The translations under genes and the position numbers were made by a program. This document shows, one piece after another, positions 44,420-55,150 of a DNA stretch of 64,000 nucleotides. A model generated the notes under the pieces. That model saw only the letters and a list, made by a program, of their open reading frames with translations. It made no database searches and was not told the DNA's origin. This DNA comes from Paraflavitalea pollutisoli. GTDB lineage: Bacteria > Bacteroidota > Bacteroidia > Chitinophagales > Chitinophagaceae. The stretch is taken from positions 2,038,202 to 2,102,201 of the forward strand of contig NZ_JARKMX010000008.1 of NCBI RefSeq assembly GCF_029360705.1, written 5' to 3'. Position 1 is the first letter of the stretch, and each line of letters begins with the position of its first letter.

Positions 44420-44971
44420 TTGCCATACCTGCATGCGGAAATATTATCCCGGTTCCAGCAAAGGGACACCAAAGCTTTAGAAGAAGTGTACAGCTTGTTC
44501 TATGGCCCGCTCTGCTACTTCGCCGAAAAGCTGACGGCCAACCGTCAGGCAGCTTCCGCCTCCGTCGTCGACGTCTTTGTCAAAACCTTCCAGTCTTCAG
44601 TAAGATTTTCCAGCATTGACCATTTGAAGGGTTACCTTTTCGAGGGTGTCAAGAATCAATGTCTCAATTACCTCAAGCAAACGAAACGCCAGGAAAGAAA
44701 CCTGCAAGACTATATCGACACCATCGAATTATCAGACGCATACATCCACGCAGAACTGGTGGAAACCGCCGCGCTCGATATGATCTTCGAGATCGCCGAA
44801 GGTTTGCCCGGCGAATGCAAACGCATTTTCGACCTGTTGTACAAGGACCGATTGAGTTACCAGGATATTGCCGCCAACCTGCAATTGAATATTCAGACGG
44901 TGCGCAACCAGAATGCGCGCGCCATTGCTTATATCCGTAAAAAACTTCAACCCGAATTATTATTGATCTGA
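44420..44971 (+). CDS. ECF RNA polymerase sigma factor of the pectin locus
   Basis: A 183-residue protein with region 2 (about 20-90: LCYFAEKLTANRQAASASVV, KGYLFEGVKNQCLNYLKQ) and region 4 (about 120-170: LPGECKRIFDLLYKDRLSYQDIAANLQLNIQTVRNQNARA). No ATG is available: a TGA stands two codons upstream of the TTG at 44420, which is the best start and gives the usual family length. The FecR gene follows after 183 bp. Confidence 0.88.
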   Translation: MPYLHAEILSRFQQRDTKALEEVYSLFYGPLCYFAEKLTANRQAASASVVDVFVKTFQSSVRFSSIDHLKGYLFEGVKNQCLNYLKQTKRQERNLQDYIDTIELSDAYIHAELVETAALDMIFEIAEGLPGECKRIFDLLYKDRLSYQDIAANLQLNIQTVRNQNARAIAYIRKKLQPELLLI

Positions 44972-45154
44972 CAAACGTAGCGCTGATCATCCGGCATTAG
45001 CAGGATAGATCAGGACAGCTACCGCACCCTATCGTACTAATATGATCGATTGTCCATCTGGCCATTTATTTCGTAAAAAGTAACACTGGTTGTGGTTAAA
45101 AGGAAGCCACCGGTTGTATATCTCAATAGCGATTGTTTTTAGTAACACCTGCAT

Positions 45155-46375
45155 ATGAAAATGCTTCATCCCGATACAGCCACGCTGGTAGTCATCATGA
45201 AATCTACCTTTGCGCCGCTCTCCCCCGAGGAGCAGCAGTTGCTGGCTACCTGGATAAAAGCATCACCCGAAAACCAGTCAAAATATGAAGAGCTGACGAA
45301 CAGCGACCTGCTGCACAGGAAGATGGAACAGTTCTCGCAGCGGAATGCCGACAAGGACCTGCACTTTCAATACATACTGCAACAAGTCGCTCCTCCTCCC
45401 GCAGCATACCGTTTACTCATGTATAAAAAATGGTCCCTGGCGGCAGCGATCCTGTTGCTGTTATCCGTCAGTGGCTGGCTAGCGACGCTTCACCTGCATA
45501 ACACCCGTACAGCAACGGCCAAGTTGCCACTACCACCTCCCGCGGTAGTAGTACCCGGTAAACCCGGCGCCCTACTCATGCTCAGTGATGGAACCACACT
45601 GGTACTCGACAGCTTACGCCCCGGCGTGATCGCCCATCAACAAGGTGTCGCTGCTGCGCTTGAAAATGGTCAACTGGCTTACCGGTCCGAGGGTACATCA
45701 TCGGAACCGGTCTTTAATACTTTGCGTACGCCCAAAGGCCGGGAGTTCAAGATCCTGTTGCCGGATGGTACGGCAGCCTGGCTCAACTCCTTCAGCTCGA
45801 TCCGTTTCCCCACCAGCTTTGCGGCGGATCGCCGGGAGGTATTTATTACCGGGGAAGTCTATTTCGAAGTGGCTGCGCAGACGCATCCCATCACCAGCCA
45901 CAAACTGCCCTTCGTGGTACATGTTAAAACGGCGGATGGTCATTTCAGTTCCGTGGAAGTATTGGGTACCCATTTCAACGTCAATGCCTATACCGCCATC
46001 GCCGAAACTACCTTACTGGAAGGCAGCGTGCGGATCAGTCAAACACTCACCAGCACACCGGTCGTATTACAACCTGGTCAACAGGCACAGGTAGTACCCG
46101 GGGCTACACAAATAAGCACTGCTACCGTCGACCTTGACCGGGTGATGGCCTGGCGCCGGGGCTTTTTCAATTTCGACAACGCATCGCTGCCGGCCGTAAT
46201 GGATCAACTGGCCCGCTGGTACGACCTGGAGCCGGTATACCCGCAAGGCACCCCGATCATTCATTTCCAGGGAGAGATGAGCCGGGGTATGCAGCTATCG
46301 GGGGTGTTGCAGGCGCTGGAAGAGTCAAAAGTTCATTTCAAACTAGATGGCAGGCGGATCTCGATCCTCCCCTGA
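45155..46375 (+). CDS. FecR-family anti-sigma factor of the pectin locus
   Basis: A 406-residue protein: cytoplasmic N-terminal part, one membrane segment (about 92-108, WSLAAAILLLLSVSGWLA), FecR domain (about 185-300: TPKGREFKILLPDGTAAWLN, GEVYFEV) and a C-terminal DUF4974-type domain (about 335-405: SLPAVMDQLARWYDLEPVYP). An alternative start at 45197 (MKSTFAPLSPEEQQLL) would also fit. It should hold the preceding sigma factor until the downstream SusC binds its ligand. Confidence 0.93.
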   Translation: MKMLHPDTATLVVIMKSTFAPLSPEEQQLLATWIKASPENQSKYEELTNSDLLHRKMEQFSQRNADKDLHFQYILQQVAPPPAAYRLLMYKKWSLAAAILLLLSVSGWLATLHLHNTRTATAKLPLPPPAVVVPGKPGALLMLSDGTTLVLDSLRPGVIAHQQGVAAALENGQLAYRSEGTSSEPVFNTLRTPKGREFKILLPDGTAAWLNSFSSIRFPTSFAADRREVFITGEVYFEVAAQTHPITSHKLPFVVHVKTADGHFSSVEVLGTHFNVNAYTAIAETTLLEGSVRISQTLTSTPVVLQPGQQAQVVPGATQISTATVDLDRVMAWRRGFFNFDNASLPAVMDQLARWYDLEPVYPQGTPIIHFQGEMSRGMQLSGVLQALEESKVHFKLDGRRISILP

Positions 46376-46498
46376 TGTTCAACGATTGTACATAAACCTA
46401 AAACAAAGCTATATGAAGTACTATCCAACCTACTTATCCAATCATCATCCATAACCGTTTATCGTCACTTTTTTACTAACTCCCAAACTTCCGGGCTT

Positions 46499-49400
46499 AT
46501 GCCTGGCTGTTTGGCCAACGATCACTGTATGCCGTTGTTCAAGATGAAACTTATTTTATTGTTCTGTATGGTCGCCTCCCTGGGTGTTGCTGCAAGCGGA
46601 AACGCGCAGACCATTACTTACACGGGCCGGCAGGTGCCTTTGAAGCAAGTCTTTTCCGCGATCAAAGATCAGACGGGCTTCAGCGTGTTTTACAATCAAC
46701 AATTGCTGGAAGGCACGAGGCCCGTCACCGTGACGGCGCGTGCTATGCCATTGTCCGATTTCCTGTTGGCGTTGCTACTTGACCAGCCGATCGGTTTTCG
46801 CATAGATGACAAAACCATCATACTTTCTGAAAAGATAGCCCCACCTGTGGTACGCATCGTCACGCCCCGCGCAGAAACACCTGCGGGAGCTGTATCCGGC
46901 CGCATCGTAGACAAGGATGGCAAACCCGTTGCCTCGGTGTCTGTACGTATCAAAGGAACGTCCAGGGGTACGGTCACCAACCAGGATGGGCAGTTTACAT
47001 TGACCGGTGTCACTGAGAATGCCGTTATCGAAATTTCAAACGTGGGCTACGAAACCATGGAAGTACTGGTGCGCGCGGGTAGTAAAGGACTTGCTGCCAC
47101 CAGCATTAAAGCGACCCAGGCAGGTTTGCTGCAAGTTACCGAAGGTGAGAACCTGGTACTGGCCGTTACCCTGCAACCCAATATCAGCGAACTGCAGGAG
47201 ACAGTATTCATTGCGTATGGTACTGCTAAAAAGAAAGACCTGACGGGCGCCGTCGTCTCTATCAAAGAAGGTGACATCACCGCCACCCCTGTCAACAACG
47301 TGATGGAAGCCCTGCAGGGTAAGGTGGCCGGCATGGACATCATGCGTACTTCCGGCGCTGTGGGCACCAACGTCGACATCCTGCTGCGCGGTACCCGATC
47401 TATTTTTGGGGATAATGGTCCGTTGTTCATTGTAGACGGTATCCAATCGAGCTATTCACAGATCAACCCGTCCGATATTGCCACCATCGACATCCTGAAA
47501 GATGCTTCTTCTACGGCCCTCTATGGCTCTGCCGGCTCCAATGGTGTAGTGATCATTACCACTAAGAAGGGCAAGGCCAACAAATCTACGTTCAATGTTG
47601 ATGCTTTTTATGGTTTCAGCGGCACGCCGCATTTCTTCCACAGCATGACGGGTGACGAATACATCAAGTACCGCCGGGAACATTACCGTACCCGCATCGG
47701 CGAGTACCCCCAGGATATTTCGCAGATCTTCACCAATGCTACGGTGCTGGACGCTTACAACCAGGGCAAATGGATCGACTGGGTGGGCCTCATTACAGAC
47801 AATGCCGCTACTCAGCAGAAATACAATATTTCCTTCTCGGGCGGTAGCGACAAAACGCAGATCTATACCTCGTTCTTGTACACGAAAGAGTCGGGCCTGC
47901 TGAGTAATGAGAACCAGAACCGCCTGGCTGCCCGTCTCAACATCGACCATAAGGCGGCCGACTGGCTCAAGTTTGGCGCCAACCTCAACGTGACGCATAC
48001 GGTACGGAATGCCCGCGCGAAGAATATCTTCACCAAGGCCCTGGCCGCTTTTCCGCTGGGTGATGCGTATGATTCAGCCGGCAACGTGAAACCGGAGTTT
48101 ATTCAGGGAGAGGCTACGCCATTGGGCGATCAGCTGCCCGACCAGTTTGCCGACAATACCCGCAGTACGTATGTGAACCTGATTGCCTATACCGAGATCG
48201 CTCCCTTCCGGGGATTCACGCTTCGCTCTACCGCGGGTGGCACGCTCGACTATTCCCGCCAGGGCAAGTACTGGGGTAAAGGGGCGGTATCGAATGTCGT
48301 ATCGGGCTATGCAGCTCCGCTCGCCTCTATCTACAATAGCAATGGCTATGGCTATACCTGGGAGAATGTGGCCACGTACAACAAGACGATCGCGCACGAT
48401 CACCAGCTGACCGTAACAGGCATTACTTCCTGGGCATTTGGTGCAGGCGATAACAGCACTTTACTCGGGCAGGGCCAGGGACTGGACTATTACCTGTTCT
48501 ACAATATCGGCAACGGCACCCAGAAAACGGGTATTGCTTCCGCTTATGATCAGCGTCAACGTATGTCGTTTGCAGGCAGATTGAATTATAATTTCCGGGG
48601 TAAATACCTGCTATCGCTGACCAATCGCTGGGATGGGGTATCGCACCTGGCCGAAGGCCATAAGTGGAGCAGCTTCCCGGCAGGGTCGGTGGCCTGGCGC
48701 ATTTCGGATGAAGACTTTATGGAAACGACACGCGACTGGCTGAATGACTTCAAGATCCGCGGCGGTTATGGCATCACCGGCAACGCGGGTGGTATGTCGG
48801 CTTATTCTTCTCAAACGCAGGCGTATACCTACCAGGTCATCTCTCTCGACGGTCAGTTGGTGCCTAACCTGCAACTAGCCGGTACTTACTCCAACCCCAC
48901 GATCACCTGGGAACGCAGTCATAACCTGAATATCGGTGCCGACATCGCAGTGCTGGATCGCCGTATCGAATTGGCATTCGACATCTACGATACGCGGACC
49001 AAAGGTTTGCTTTTCAAACGTACCCTGCCGGTTACTTCTGCCATTACCGCCTGGGGCTCGCCGCTCAGCACCTGGCAGAATATCGGCGAAACCCGTAACA
49101 AAGGATGGGAGATCACCTTGCGCACGCGCAATATTGTGCAATCGGACCTGGAATGGACCAGCGCATTCTCCTTTACGCGCAATGAAGAAAAGATCGTGGA
49201 CCTGCCCGATGGCGACGTAGTCGCTTCCAAGTTGTTTGAAGGCCACCCCATCAATACCCATTTCGATTACAAATACCTGGGCATCTGGTCTGGTGCCGAA
49301 GAAGAACAAGCCAAGCTATACGGCGCTCAACCCGGTTATGTGAAAGTGCAAACCATCGAGAAGTTTGACGCGAATGGTGTGAGTGATAAAGGCATCCATG

Positions 49401-49900
49401 CTTATTCCACCACCGACCGTATGATCCTCGGCTCTTCCAACCCCAAATGGTTGTTGGGCATCAACAACAACCTGACCTATAAGAACTGGGACCTGGGTGT
49501 ATTCACCATGATCCGCTGGGGCCAGGTGATCAACAGCTCGCTGATGGGCTGGTATACCGGAGAAGATGAAGGGCAACCCACGGGCATCGATTACTGGACA
49601 CCGGAAAACCAGGGCGCTTACTATCCCCGTCCAGGTATTGCCAACTACACAGGCATTGAAGGGCTTCGTTATGTTGACGGCTCTTTTATTAAACTAAAAA
49701 CGATCACCCTGGGTTATTCACTGCCCCCTACCTGGCTGAAACGTGCCTTCATGAACAAGGGACGTCTGTATGCTACGGCGTACAACCCACTGGTATGGGT
49801 AAAGGACAAAGCGCTGAAAGGTACAGACCCGGAAACCAATGGATCCGACAGTTTCCCACTTTTTGCCACTTATGTGATCGGCCTCAACATCACTTTTTAA
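46499..49900 (+). CDS. SusC/RagA transporter with STN domain, pectin locus
   Basis: The frame starts at 46499; ATGs at 46529 and 46544 (MKLILLFCMVASLGVAASGNAQ) lie closer to the signal peptide and may be the true start. Domains: STN (about 40-100: VPLKQVFSAIKDQTGFSVFY), carboxypeptidase-like (about 130-220), plug (about 255-350: MEALQGKVAGMDIMRTSGAV, SSTALYGSAGSNGVVIITT) and barrel ending TF. The beta domain has an unusual insert after SNVGYETMEVLV. It imports oligosaccharides, probably pectin fragments, and signals to FecR. SusD follows after 18 bp. Confidence 0.95.
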   Translation: MPGCLANDHCMPLFKMKLILLFCMVASLGVAASGNAQTITYTGRQVPLKQVFSAIKDQTGFSVFYNQQLLEGTRPVTVTARAMPLSDFLLALLLDQPIGFRIDDKTIILSEKIAPPVVRIVTPRAETPAGAVSGRIVDKDGKPVASVSVRIKGTSRGTVTNQDGQFTLTGVTENAVIEISNVGYETMEVLVRAGSKGLAATSIKATQAGLLQVTEGENLVLAVTLQPNISELQETVFIAYGTAKKKDLTGAVVSIKEGDITATPVNNVMEALQGKVAGMDIMRTSGAVGTNVDILLRGTRSIFGDNGPLFIVDGIQSSYSQINPSDIATIDILKDASSTALYGSAGSNGVVIITTKKGKANKSTFNVDAFYGFSGTPHFFHSMTGDEYIKYRREHYRTRIGEYPQDISQIFTNATVLDAYNQGKWIDWVGLITDNAATQQKYNISFSGGSDKTQIYTSFLYTKESGLLSNENQNRLAARLNIDHKAADWLKFGANLNVTHTVRNARAKNIFTKALAAFPLGDAYDSAGNVKPEFIQGEATPLGDQLPDQFADNTRSTYVNLIAYTEIAPFRGFTLRSTAGGTLDYSRQGKYWGKGAVSNVVSGYAAPLASIYNSNGYGYTWENVATYNKTIAHDHQLTVTGITSWAFGAGDNSTLLGQGQGLDYYLFYNIGNGTQKTGIASAYDQRQRMSFAGRLNYNFRGKYLLSLTNRWDGVSHLAEGHKWSSFPAGSVAWRISDEDFMETTRDWLNDFKIRGGYGITGNAGGMSAYSSQTQAYTYQVISLDGQLVPNLQLAGTYSNPTITWERSHNLNIGADIAVLDRRIELAFDIYDTRTKGLLFKRTLPVTSAITAWGSPLSTWQNIGETRNKGWEITLRTRNIVQSDLEWTSAFSFTRNEEKIVDLPDGDVVASKLFEGHPINTHFDYKYLGIWSGAEEEQAKLYGAQPGYVKVQTIEKFDANGVSDKGIHAYSTTDRMILGSSNPKWLLGINNNLTYKNWDLGVFTMIRWGQVINSSLMGWYTGEDEGQPTGIDYWTPENQGAYYPRPGIANYTGIEGLRYVDGSFIKLKTITLGYSLPPTWLKRAFMNKGRLYATAYNPLVWVKDKALKGTDPETNGSDSFPLFATYVIGLNITF

Positions 49901-49918
49901 ATCCAACAACACTACAAG

Positions 49919-51742
49919 ATGAGCTCGCTACTTAATAAAACAACGTTAACAGGTACGCTACTGGCAGGCATGCTGCTGGGTTCCTGTTCACTGAAAGAAT
50001 ACAACCCTTCGGGTTTCACGATTGAATCTGCTACTTCCTCTACCCTGCAAGGTTACCGAAACCTGGTCAACAACTGTTATTTCGGAATGGAACGCCAGTT
50101 GTATGGGTACAACCAATGGATGATGTTTTGTGAGGCAGGTACCGACCTGTGGAATTACCAGAAGAATGCCGTTTCTTTTTCGCAATTCTTTAAATACGGG
50201 GCTGGTGGTATATTGCCGCCGAATGTGGGTCAAACAGTCTGGAATGTGTGTTACGATGGTATCGGCTCCTGCAACCTGGCTATTTTCCACGCCACCAAAG
50301 CACCTTTCAAAACAGAAGAGGAAAGAAATGCGATGGTATCGGAAGCGTATTTTCTGCGTGCCATGTATTACTACAACCTGGTGGAGCAATTTGGCGGTGT
50401 GACGCTGACGACAGAACCGGCTACCACGGTAGACCTGCGTCCTACCCGTACGGCGCCACTGGAGATCTATAAGACATCGATCATTCCCGACCTGGAGTTT
50501 GCCGCCAAGTGGTTACCCATCAACAATGGCATCACCAAACCTTCGCGCAAGTCTGCGCTGGGTTTCCTGGCACGTGCCTATCTCCAAACCGTAGAATATG
50601 ATGACACGAAGGGGTTTGCCGGCAAGGCCCTGGAAACGGCGAAGGAACTGATCGCCGATTGTGAGGGTGGTGGAGCAAAATACAACACCTTCCTTTACCC
50701 CACCTTCGATGAAGTGTTTGCCGAGAACAACAACCTCGCCAATAAGGAAGCACTATGGGCGCATCGCTTTGTGGTAGGCGGTGTGAGCAACAATGCCTGG
50801 TTCATGAATATGAACAATGAATTGTTCTACGGTGTAGTGACCGACTTTGGCGCTATGCAACAGGCAGGTGCGGACTACACGACCTGGGGCCGACGTTCCG
50901 GCGGCCAGTTTATGCCTACGGCTTATATGATCAATTTGTTCGTGCAGCCCGATGGCACACTGGATCCGCGCTACCACAAATCATTTCAAACGTCCTGGAC
51001 GGCCAACCGGGCGAGCTGGACCTGGACCGATGCAGCGCTGAAGATCTGGGATCGCGGTACGACGATCAACAATACCACGAAGTTATCGGCCGGCGACCTG
51101 GCCATCGACATCCTCCATCCCAATGATGTAAACTACGCCACTAAAATAGCCACCAAGCTGGACCAGAAGCATATTGTGGTTGACTTCAACGACCTGTACA
51201 ATACGAGCACCGGCGCGGTGAACATGCAGTACAACCGCGTGAACCGGCCACTGGATGGCGGGGGCACCCTTACCTCCAACCCCTTCTGGGGGCTGTATCC
51301 TTCGCTGATGAAACACAACAGCAGCAACTACTACATCAACAACGCCTCCAGTAACCGTTATGGCAACCTGAATGCGACGTTCATGATGCGCATGTCGGAG
51401 GTATACCTGATCGCCGCAGAGGCCGATGTGTATGCCAACGGTGGATCGGGTGCTGCCAGTTACCTCAACAAGATCAGGACCCGTGCAGGTGCAACTGCCT
51501 TCAGTGGTGCCGTCACGGTACAGACTGTGCTCGATGAACGTGCCCGGGAGCTTTGTGGTGAATATGTACGCTTTTATGACCTGAAACGAACGAAGAAACT
51601 GACCAAGGCACATTTGATGGCAACGAATCCGGATGTGGGTCAGTTCTTCAACGACAATACGCATACTGTACGTCCAATACCACCCACCTTCCTGAATACC
51701 CTCCAGGAAGGCGGTGTGTATTACCAAAATCCAAACTATTAA
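49919..51742 (+). CDS. SusD-type surface glycan-binding lipoprotein
   Basis: A 607-residue lipoprotein with lipid-attachment Cys in LLGSCSLKEYNP. The early helices carry the family pattern (AMVSEAYFLRAMYYYNLVEQFGGV, about 140) and the C-terminal part has VQTVLDERARELCGEYVRFYDLKRTKKL. It should capture substrate for the SusC gene upstream. The 192 bp to the lyase gene hold no gene I can support, only a short 12-codon open frame at 51755. Confidence 0.93.
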   Translation: MSSLLNKTTLTGTLLAGMLLGSCSLKEYNPSGFTIESATSSTLQGYRNLVNNCYFGMERQLYGYNQWMMFCEAGTDLWNYQKNAVSFSQFFKYGAGGILPPNVGQTVWNVCYDGIGSCNLAIFHATKAPFKTEEERNAMVSEAYFLRAMYYYNLVEQFGGVTLTTEPATTVDLRPTRTAPLEIYKTSIIPDLEFAAKWLPINNGITKPSRKSALGFLARAYLQTVEYDDTKGFAGKALETAKELIADCEGGGAKYNTFLYPTFDEVFAENNNLANKEALWAHRFVVGGVSNNAWFMNMNNELFYGVVTDFGAMQQAGADYTTWGRRSGGQFMPTAYMINLFVQPDGTLDPRYHKSFQTSWTANRASWTWTDAALKIWDRGTTINNTTKLSAGDLAIDILHPNDVNYATKIATKLDQKHIVVDFNDLYNTSTGAVNMQYNRVNRPLDGGGTLTSNPFWGLYPSLMKHNSSNYYINNASSNRYGNLNATFMMRMSEVYLIAAEADVYANGGSGAASYLNKIRTRAGATAFSGAVTVQTVLDERARELCGEYVRFYDLKRTKKLTKAHLMATNPDVGQFFNDNTHTVRPIPPTFLNTLQEGGVYYQNPNY

Positions 51743-51934
51743 AAACCAACAACGATGAATCCTATGAACAACCCCAACTCCGTGAATGACTGAGCGGACT
51801 TATTGTAAGCGTTCAGACTTCATATAGCAAATATCTAGTTACGGAGGGGGTTTCTACCCCTTCCCTTTTCAAACCGTTGATCCGTGCCCGGTTGCCATTA
51901 TAATATTTGACCAAACCAATTATCACTAACGCTT

Positions 51935-54900
51935 ATGCCAGGCCATTTTTCACCTTCCTTTCGTACTATTCGTACCAGGGCACTGCTATGCCTGTTGACA
52001 ACCGCTCCCCTATCGGGATTGCTGGCGCAACAACCCGTTTATAAAGTCGACATCAACCAAACCGGCCGGCCACTGGCCGAGACCAATGAAGTGGGTTACA
52101 CCCCTTTTGAAGTACCCTCCAACACGGTCGATACTGCTACGCTCGTGCTGAACCCAATCGCAGGCCTCAAAATAACATTTATCCGCAAGGGTGGTCGTGG
52201 GACCAAGTTGTCGTCCAACTGGTTTAAGAACGGGATCATCACTCCCAATTTTGCCCGCCTTACCTGCGATGGTATCCGCGTGCAGGATGGCAATGAGGGC
52301 GCGCAGATCGAAGTACGCATCAGTGGTCTGCCCACTGGCCGTCATAGCATCATGACCTACCACAACCAGGTCGACAACCTGCTGGATGCGAACATCAGTC
52401 CGATGGATGTGTATGTGAATGGGGTAAAAGAAGTGACGGGTCTGAAAGCATCCGTGCGCAAATTCCTGAAATCGGAAGTGCCGACCACTTATTTATTTGC
52501 CGATGCCGTGCCCGGGCAGGATGTGGTGTTGCTGTTTGCAGCCGACACGCTGGCTGGGCCTAGTTTCCGCAATGTGATTATCAATGCCATTGAACTGAAT
52601 ACGCCGAATGCCGTGTACCAAGCCAGGCAACCTTATCCTGCCCAGGGAGACCGCCATACCGATGCCGATGCCGGCCAAATCACCCTCAGCTGGACCAATG
52701 CGCCAGGCACGGTGGCCAGCGAAGTGTATTACGGTTTCGATTCAGCCTCTGTAGAGAACGCGACCCATAGCTCTCCGTTGTACAAAGGACATCAGGCAAA
52801 TACCACCCTGGCTGCGGGTAACCAATACAGCATGGACACGTATTACTGGCGGGTAGACCAGGTGGATGCCAATGGTTATGTCACCAAGGGCAATGTGTGG
52901 TATTATCAACCCCGACAACTGGCGTTCCGCGATGCAGAAGGCTATGGCCGTTTTGCCCACGGCGGACGAGGCGGCAAGGTAGTCTATGTCACGAACCTGA
53001 ACGATGCCGGACCCGGCAGTTTGCGGGAAGCCGTCACCAACAATATTGGTCCGCGCACGATCCTGTTTGCCGTATCAGGCATCATCACGCTCAAATCAAG
53101 ACTGGTCGTCAGTCAAAACAATATTACCATCGCGGGGCAATCGGCTCCCGGCAAAGGCATCTGTATCCGTTCGGCGCCTTTCGGTTCGGGTGGCAATGAC
53201 CTCATCATTCGTCATATGCGGGTACGATTGGGATCGGGCCCCACCTATGATGGCATGGGCATGCAGGGCGATCATTGCATCATCGACAACAGCTCCATCA
53301 GCTGGACGATCGATGAAGCCTTCAGTTCACGTGGTGCCAAGAATATCACGCTGCAAAGAACCTTGATCTCGGAGGCGCTGAATATCGCGAACCACCAGAA
53401 CTATCCGGCCGGTACTGCGCATGGTTATGCAGCTACGATCGGTGGTTATCTGGGCAGCTTCCACCACAATTTGCTGGCCCACAACGAAGGCCGCAACTGG
53501 AGTATGGCCGGCGCGCTCGATGGGCTGGCTTACTACTCCGGCAAACTGGACATCCGCAACAATGTCGTGTATAACTGGGGCGGCCGTACGACGGATGGCG
53601 GATCGTACCAGGTCAACTTCGTCAACAACTATTACAAACCAGGCCCTGCCACCCGCCACTTCTACGCGCTTACCGCGAACCATGAAGGTGTAGGGCTGGG
53701 TACACAATCTTATTATGTAGCCGGCAATGTCATGACTGGCCGCTTTGACGAGAACAACCAGGATGCGGGTAAACGTATCGTCATCACCAACAATGCGATC
53801 GTGAACTGGGAAACCTGGGTCAATACGCCTTTCTTCGAGTCGTATGTAAAGACACAATCGGCCCGGGAAGCGTATAAGCGTGTACTATCGAATGTGGGCG
53901 CCAACCAACCGGTGTTTGACGACCACGACAAGCGCATCGTTCGTGAAACCCGCGACAGCACCTTCACTTACCGCGGCAGCTACAAAGGAACACCCGGCCT
54001 GATCGACTCCCATACCGATGCGGGTGGCTGGGAAGATTACCCTGAAGTCAAGCGGGCTGCAGATTATGATTCGGACCTCGATGGCCTGCCCGATTGGTGG
54101 GAACGTGAGCGCGGCTTCAATCCCAACTCAGCGCCCAATGATTTTTCCGATGCCAACAACGATACCGATCGCGATGGCTATACACAATTGGAAGACTACC
54201 TGGAATGGATCGGCGGGGTCCATTACTTCATAGCCCCTGGGTCGCCCATTGAAATAGACCTCGCGACGCTGGCCAGCGGCTTTACCAATGCCCCCAATTT
54301 TGTGTTATCCAAGATCACCAATGGCAGTGCTATGCTGACCACTACCAGTAGTGACAACAGCACCAATGGCACCAACGGATCTACGGGTACGGCTGCTATT
54401 ACCCGGGTAATATTTACCCCAGCTGCCGATGGGCTGGCCTCCTTCACCTTTACGGTGACCGATGCGGATGGCAGCTCGATGCAGCGTACGGTGAACCTGG
54501 AGGTCAATGCAACACTGGCTGCGTTGCCGGTGAGGCTGCTCTCGTTCAAAGCCAACCGCGAGAACCCCGCCACGGTGGCCCTGAATTGGTCGACCGCCCA
54601 GGAAAACAACAACAGTCATTTCGACGTACTGCGTGCCTTCAGTGCGGCTGGTCCGTTTACCACGATTGCGACGGTGAAGTCAAAAGCAGCAGACGGCAAT
54701 AGTAGCCACCAACTCGACTATACGCTCACCGACAACAACGATGCCGTCTCTACCACCTGGTACCGGCTGGTGCAAAAGGATCTTGACGGCCGCAGCAGCT
54801 CCTCACCTATTGCCACGGTGAAAGGCACCAACCGTGCTTTCAAGGTATGGCCAACTCCCAACGAGGGGCGCTTTCATATAGCCGCCCCATCGACCCGCCA

Positions 54901-55069
54901 GCAATTGGTAGCGAGGTTGTTTACCGTAGATGGCAAACCGGTATCGGCGACCAGGCTACAAAATGGTAACGTCACAACGATCCAGGTAGTGAACAAAGGG
55001 GTGTATGTATTGAAGATCGCGGTGGTCGGCGGAGAGGAGCTATCGACGCAACTGATCGTCACCAAATAG
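51935..55069 (+). CDS. T9SS-sorted pectate-lyase-like protein, multidomain
   Basis: A 1044-residue protein with signal peptide (LLCLLTTAPLSGLLAQ). An N-terminal malectin-like beta domain (about 25-215) and an FnIII-like domain (about 235-330) precede a right-handed beta-helix (about 345-680: NLNDAGPGSLREAVTNNIG, then DHCIIDNSSISWTIDEAFSS), which matches PL1-type pectate lyases. A Ca-binding Asp-rich stretch (DYDSDLDGLPDWWERERGF, about 708) and two further beta domains follow. The last 75 residues (VWPTPNEGRFHI...QLIVTK) are a type A T9SS sorting tail, so it is exported to the cell surface or outside. It should cut homogalacturonan by beta-elimination. Confidence 0.9.
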   Translation: MPGHFSPSFRTIRTRALLCLLTTAPLSGLLAQQPVYKVDINQTGRPLAETNEVGYTPFEVPSNTVDTATLVLNPIAGLKITFIRKGGRGTKLSSNWFKNGIITPNFARLTCDGIRVQDGNEGAQIEVRISGLPTGRHSIMTYHNQVDNLLDANISPMDVYVNGVKEVTGLKASVRKFLKSEVPTTYLFADAVPGQDVVLLFAADTLAGPSFRNVIINAIELNTPNAVYQARQPYPAQGDRHTDADAGQITLSWTNAPGTVASEVYYGFDSASVENATHSSPLYKGHQANTTLAAGNQYSMDTYYWRVDQVDANGYVTKGNVWYYQPRQLAFRDAEGYGRFAHGGRGGKVVYVTNLNDAGPGSLREAVTNNIGPRTILFAVSGIITLKSRLVVSQNNITIAGQSAPGKGICIRSAPFGSGGNDLIIRHMRVRLGSGPTYDGMGMQGDHCIIDNSSISWTIDEAFSSRGAKNITLQRTLISEALNIANHQNYPAGTAHGYAATIGGYLGSFHHNLLAHNEGRNWSMAGALDGLAYYSGKLDIRNNVVYNWGGRTTDGGSYQVNFVNNYYKPGPATRHFYALTANHEGVGLGTQSYYVAGNVMTGRFDENNQDAGKRIVITNNAIVNWETWVNTPFFESYVKTQSAREAYKRVLSNVGANQPVFDDHDKRIVRETRDSTFTYRGSYKGTPGLIDSHTDAGGWEDYPEVKRAADYDSDLDGLPDWWERERGFNPNSAPNDFSDANNDTDRDGYTQLEDYLEWIGGVHYFIAPGSPIEIDLATLASGFTNAPNFVLSKITNGSAMLTTTSSDNSTNGTNGSTGTAAITRVIFTPAADGLASFTFTVTDADGSSMQRTVNLEVNATLAALPVRLLSFKANRENPATVALNWSTAQENNNSHFDVLRAFSAAGPFTTIATVKSKAADGNSSHQLDYTLTDNNDAVSTTWYRLVQKDLDGRSSSSPIATVKGTNRAFKVWPTPNEGRFHIAAPSTRQQLVARLFTVDGKPVSATRLQNGNVTTIQVVNKGVYVLKIAVVGGEELSTQLIVTK

Positions 55070-55150
55070 TCCTGGCCTATTCAACCATGTTGTTTCTGTA
55101 AGAACCTATAAAGAACATCTAAACGTAGCTAACACTTTAATGATTCGCGT

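Noticed and set aside
51800-51820. GTAAGCGTTC shared with the region upstream of the RHS modules
   Set aside because: Only ten bases match and the surroundings differ; likely chance.
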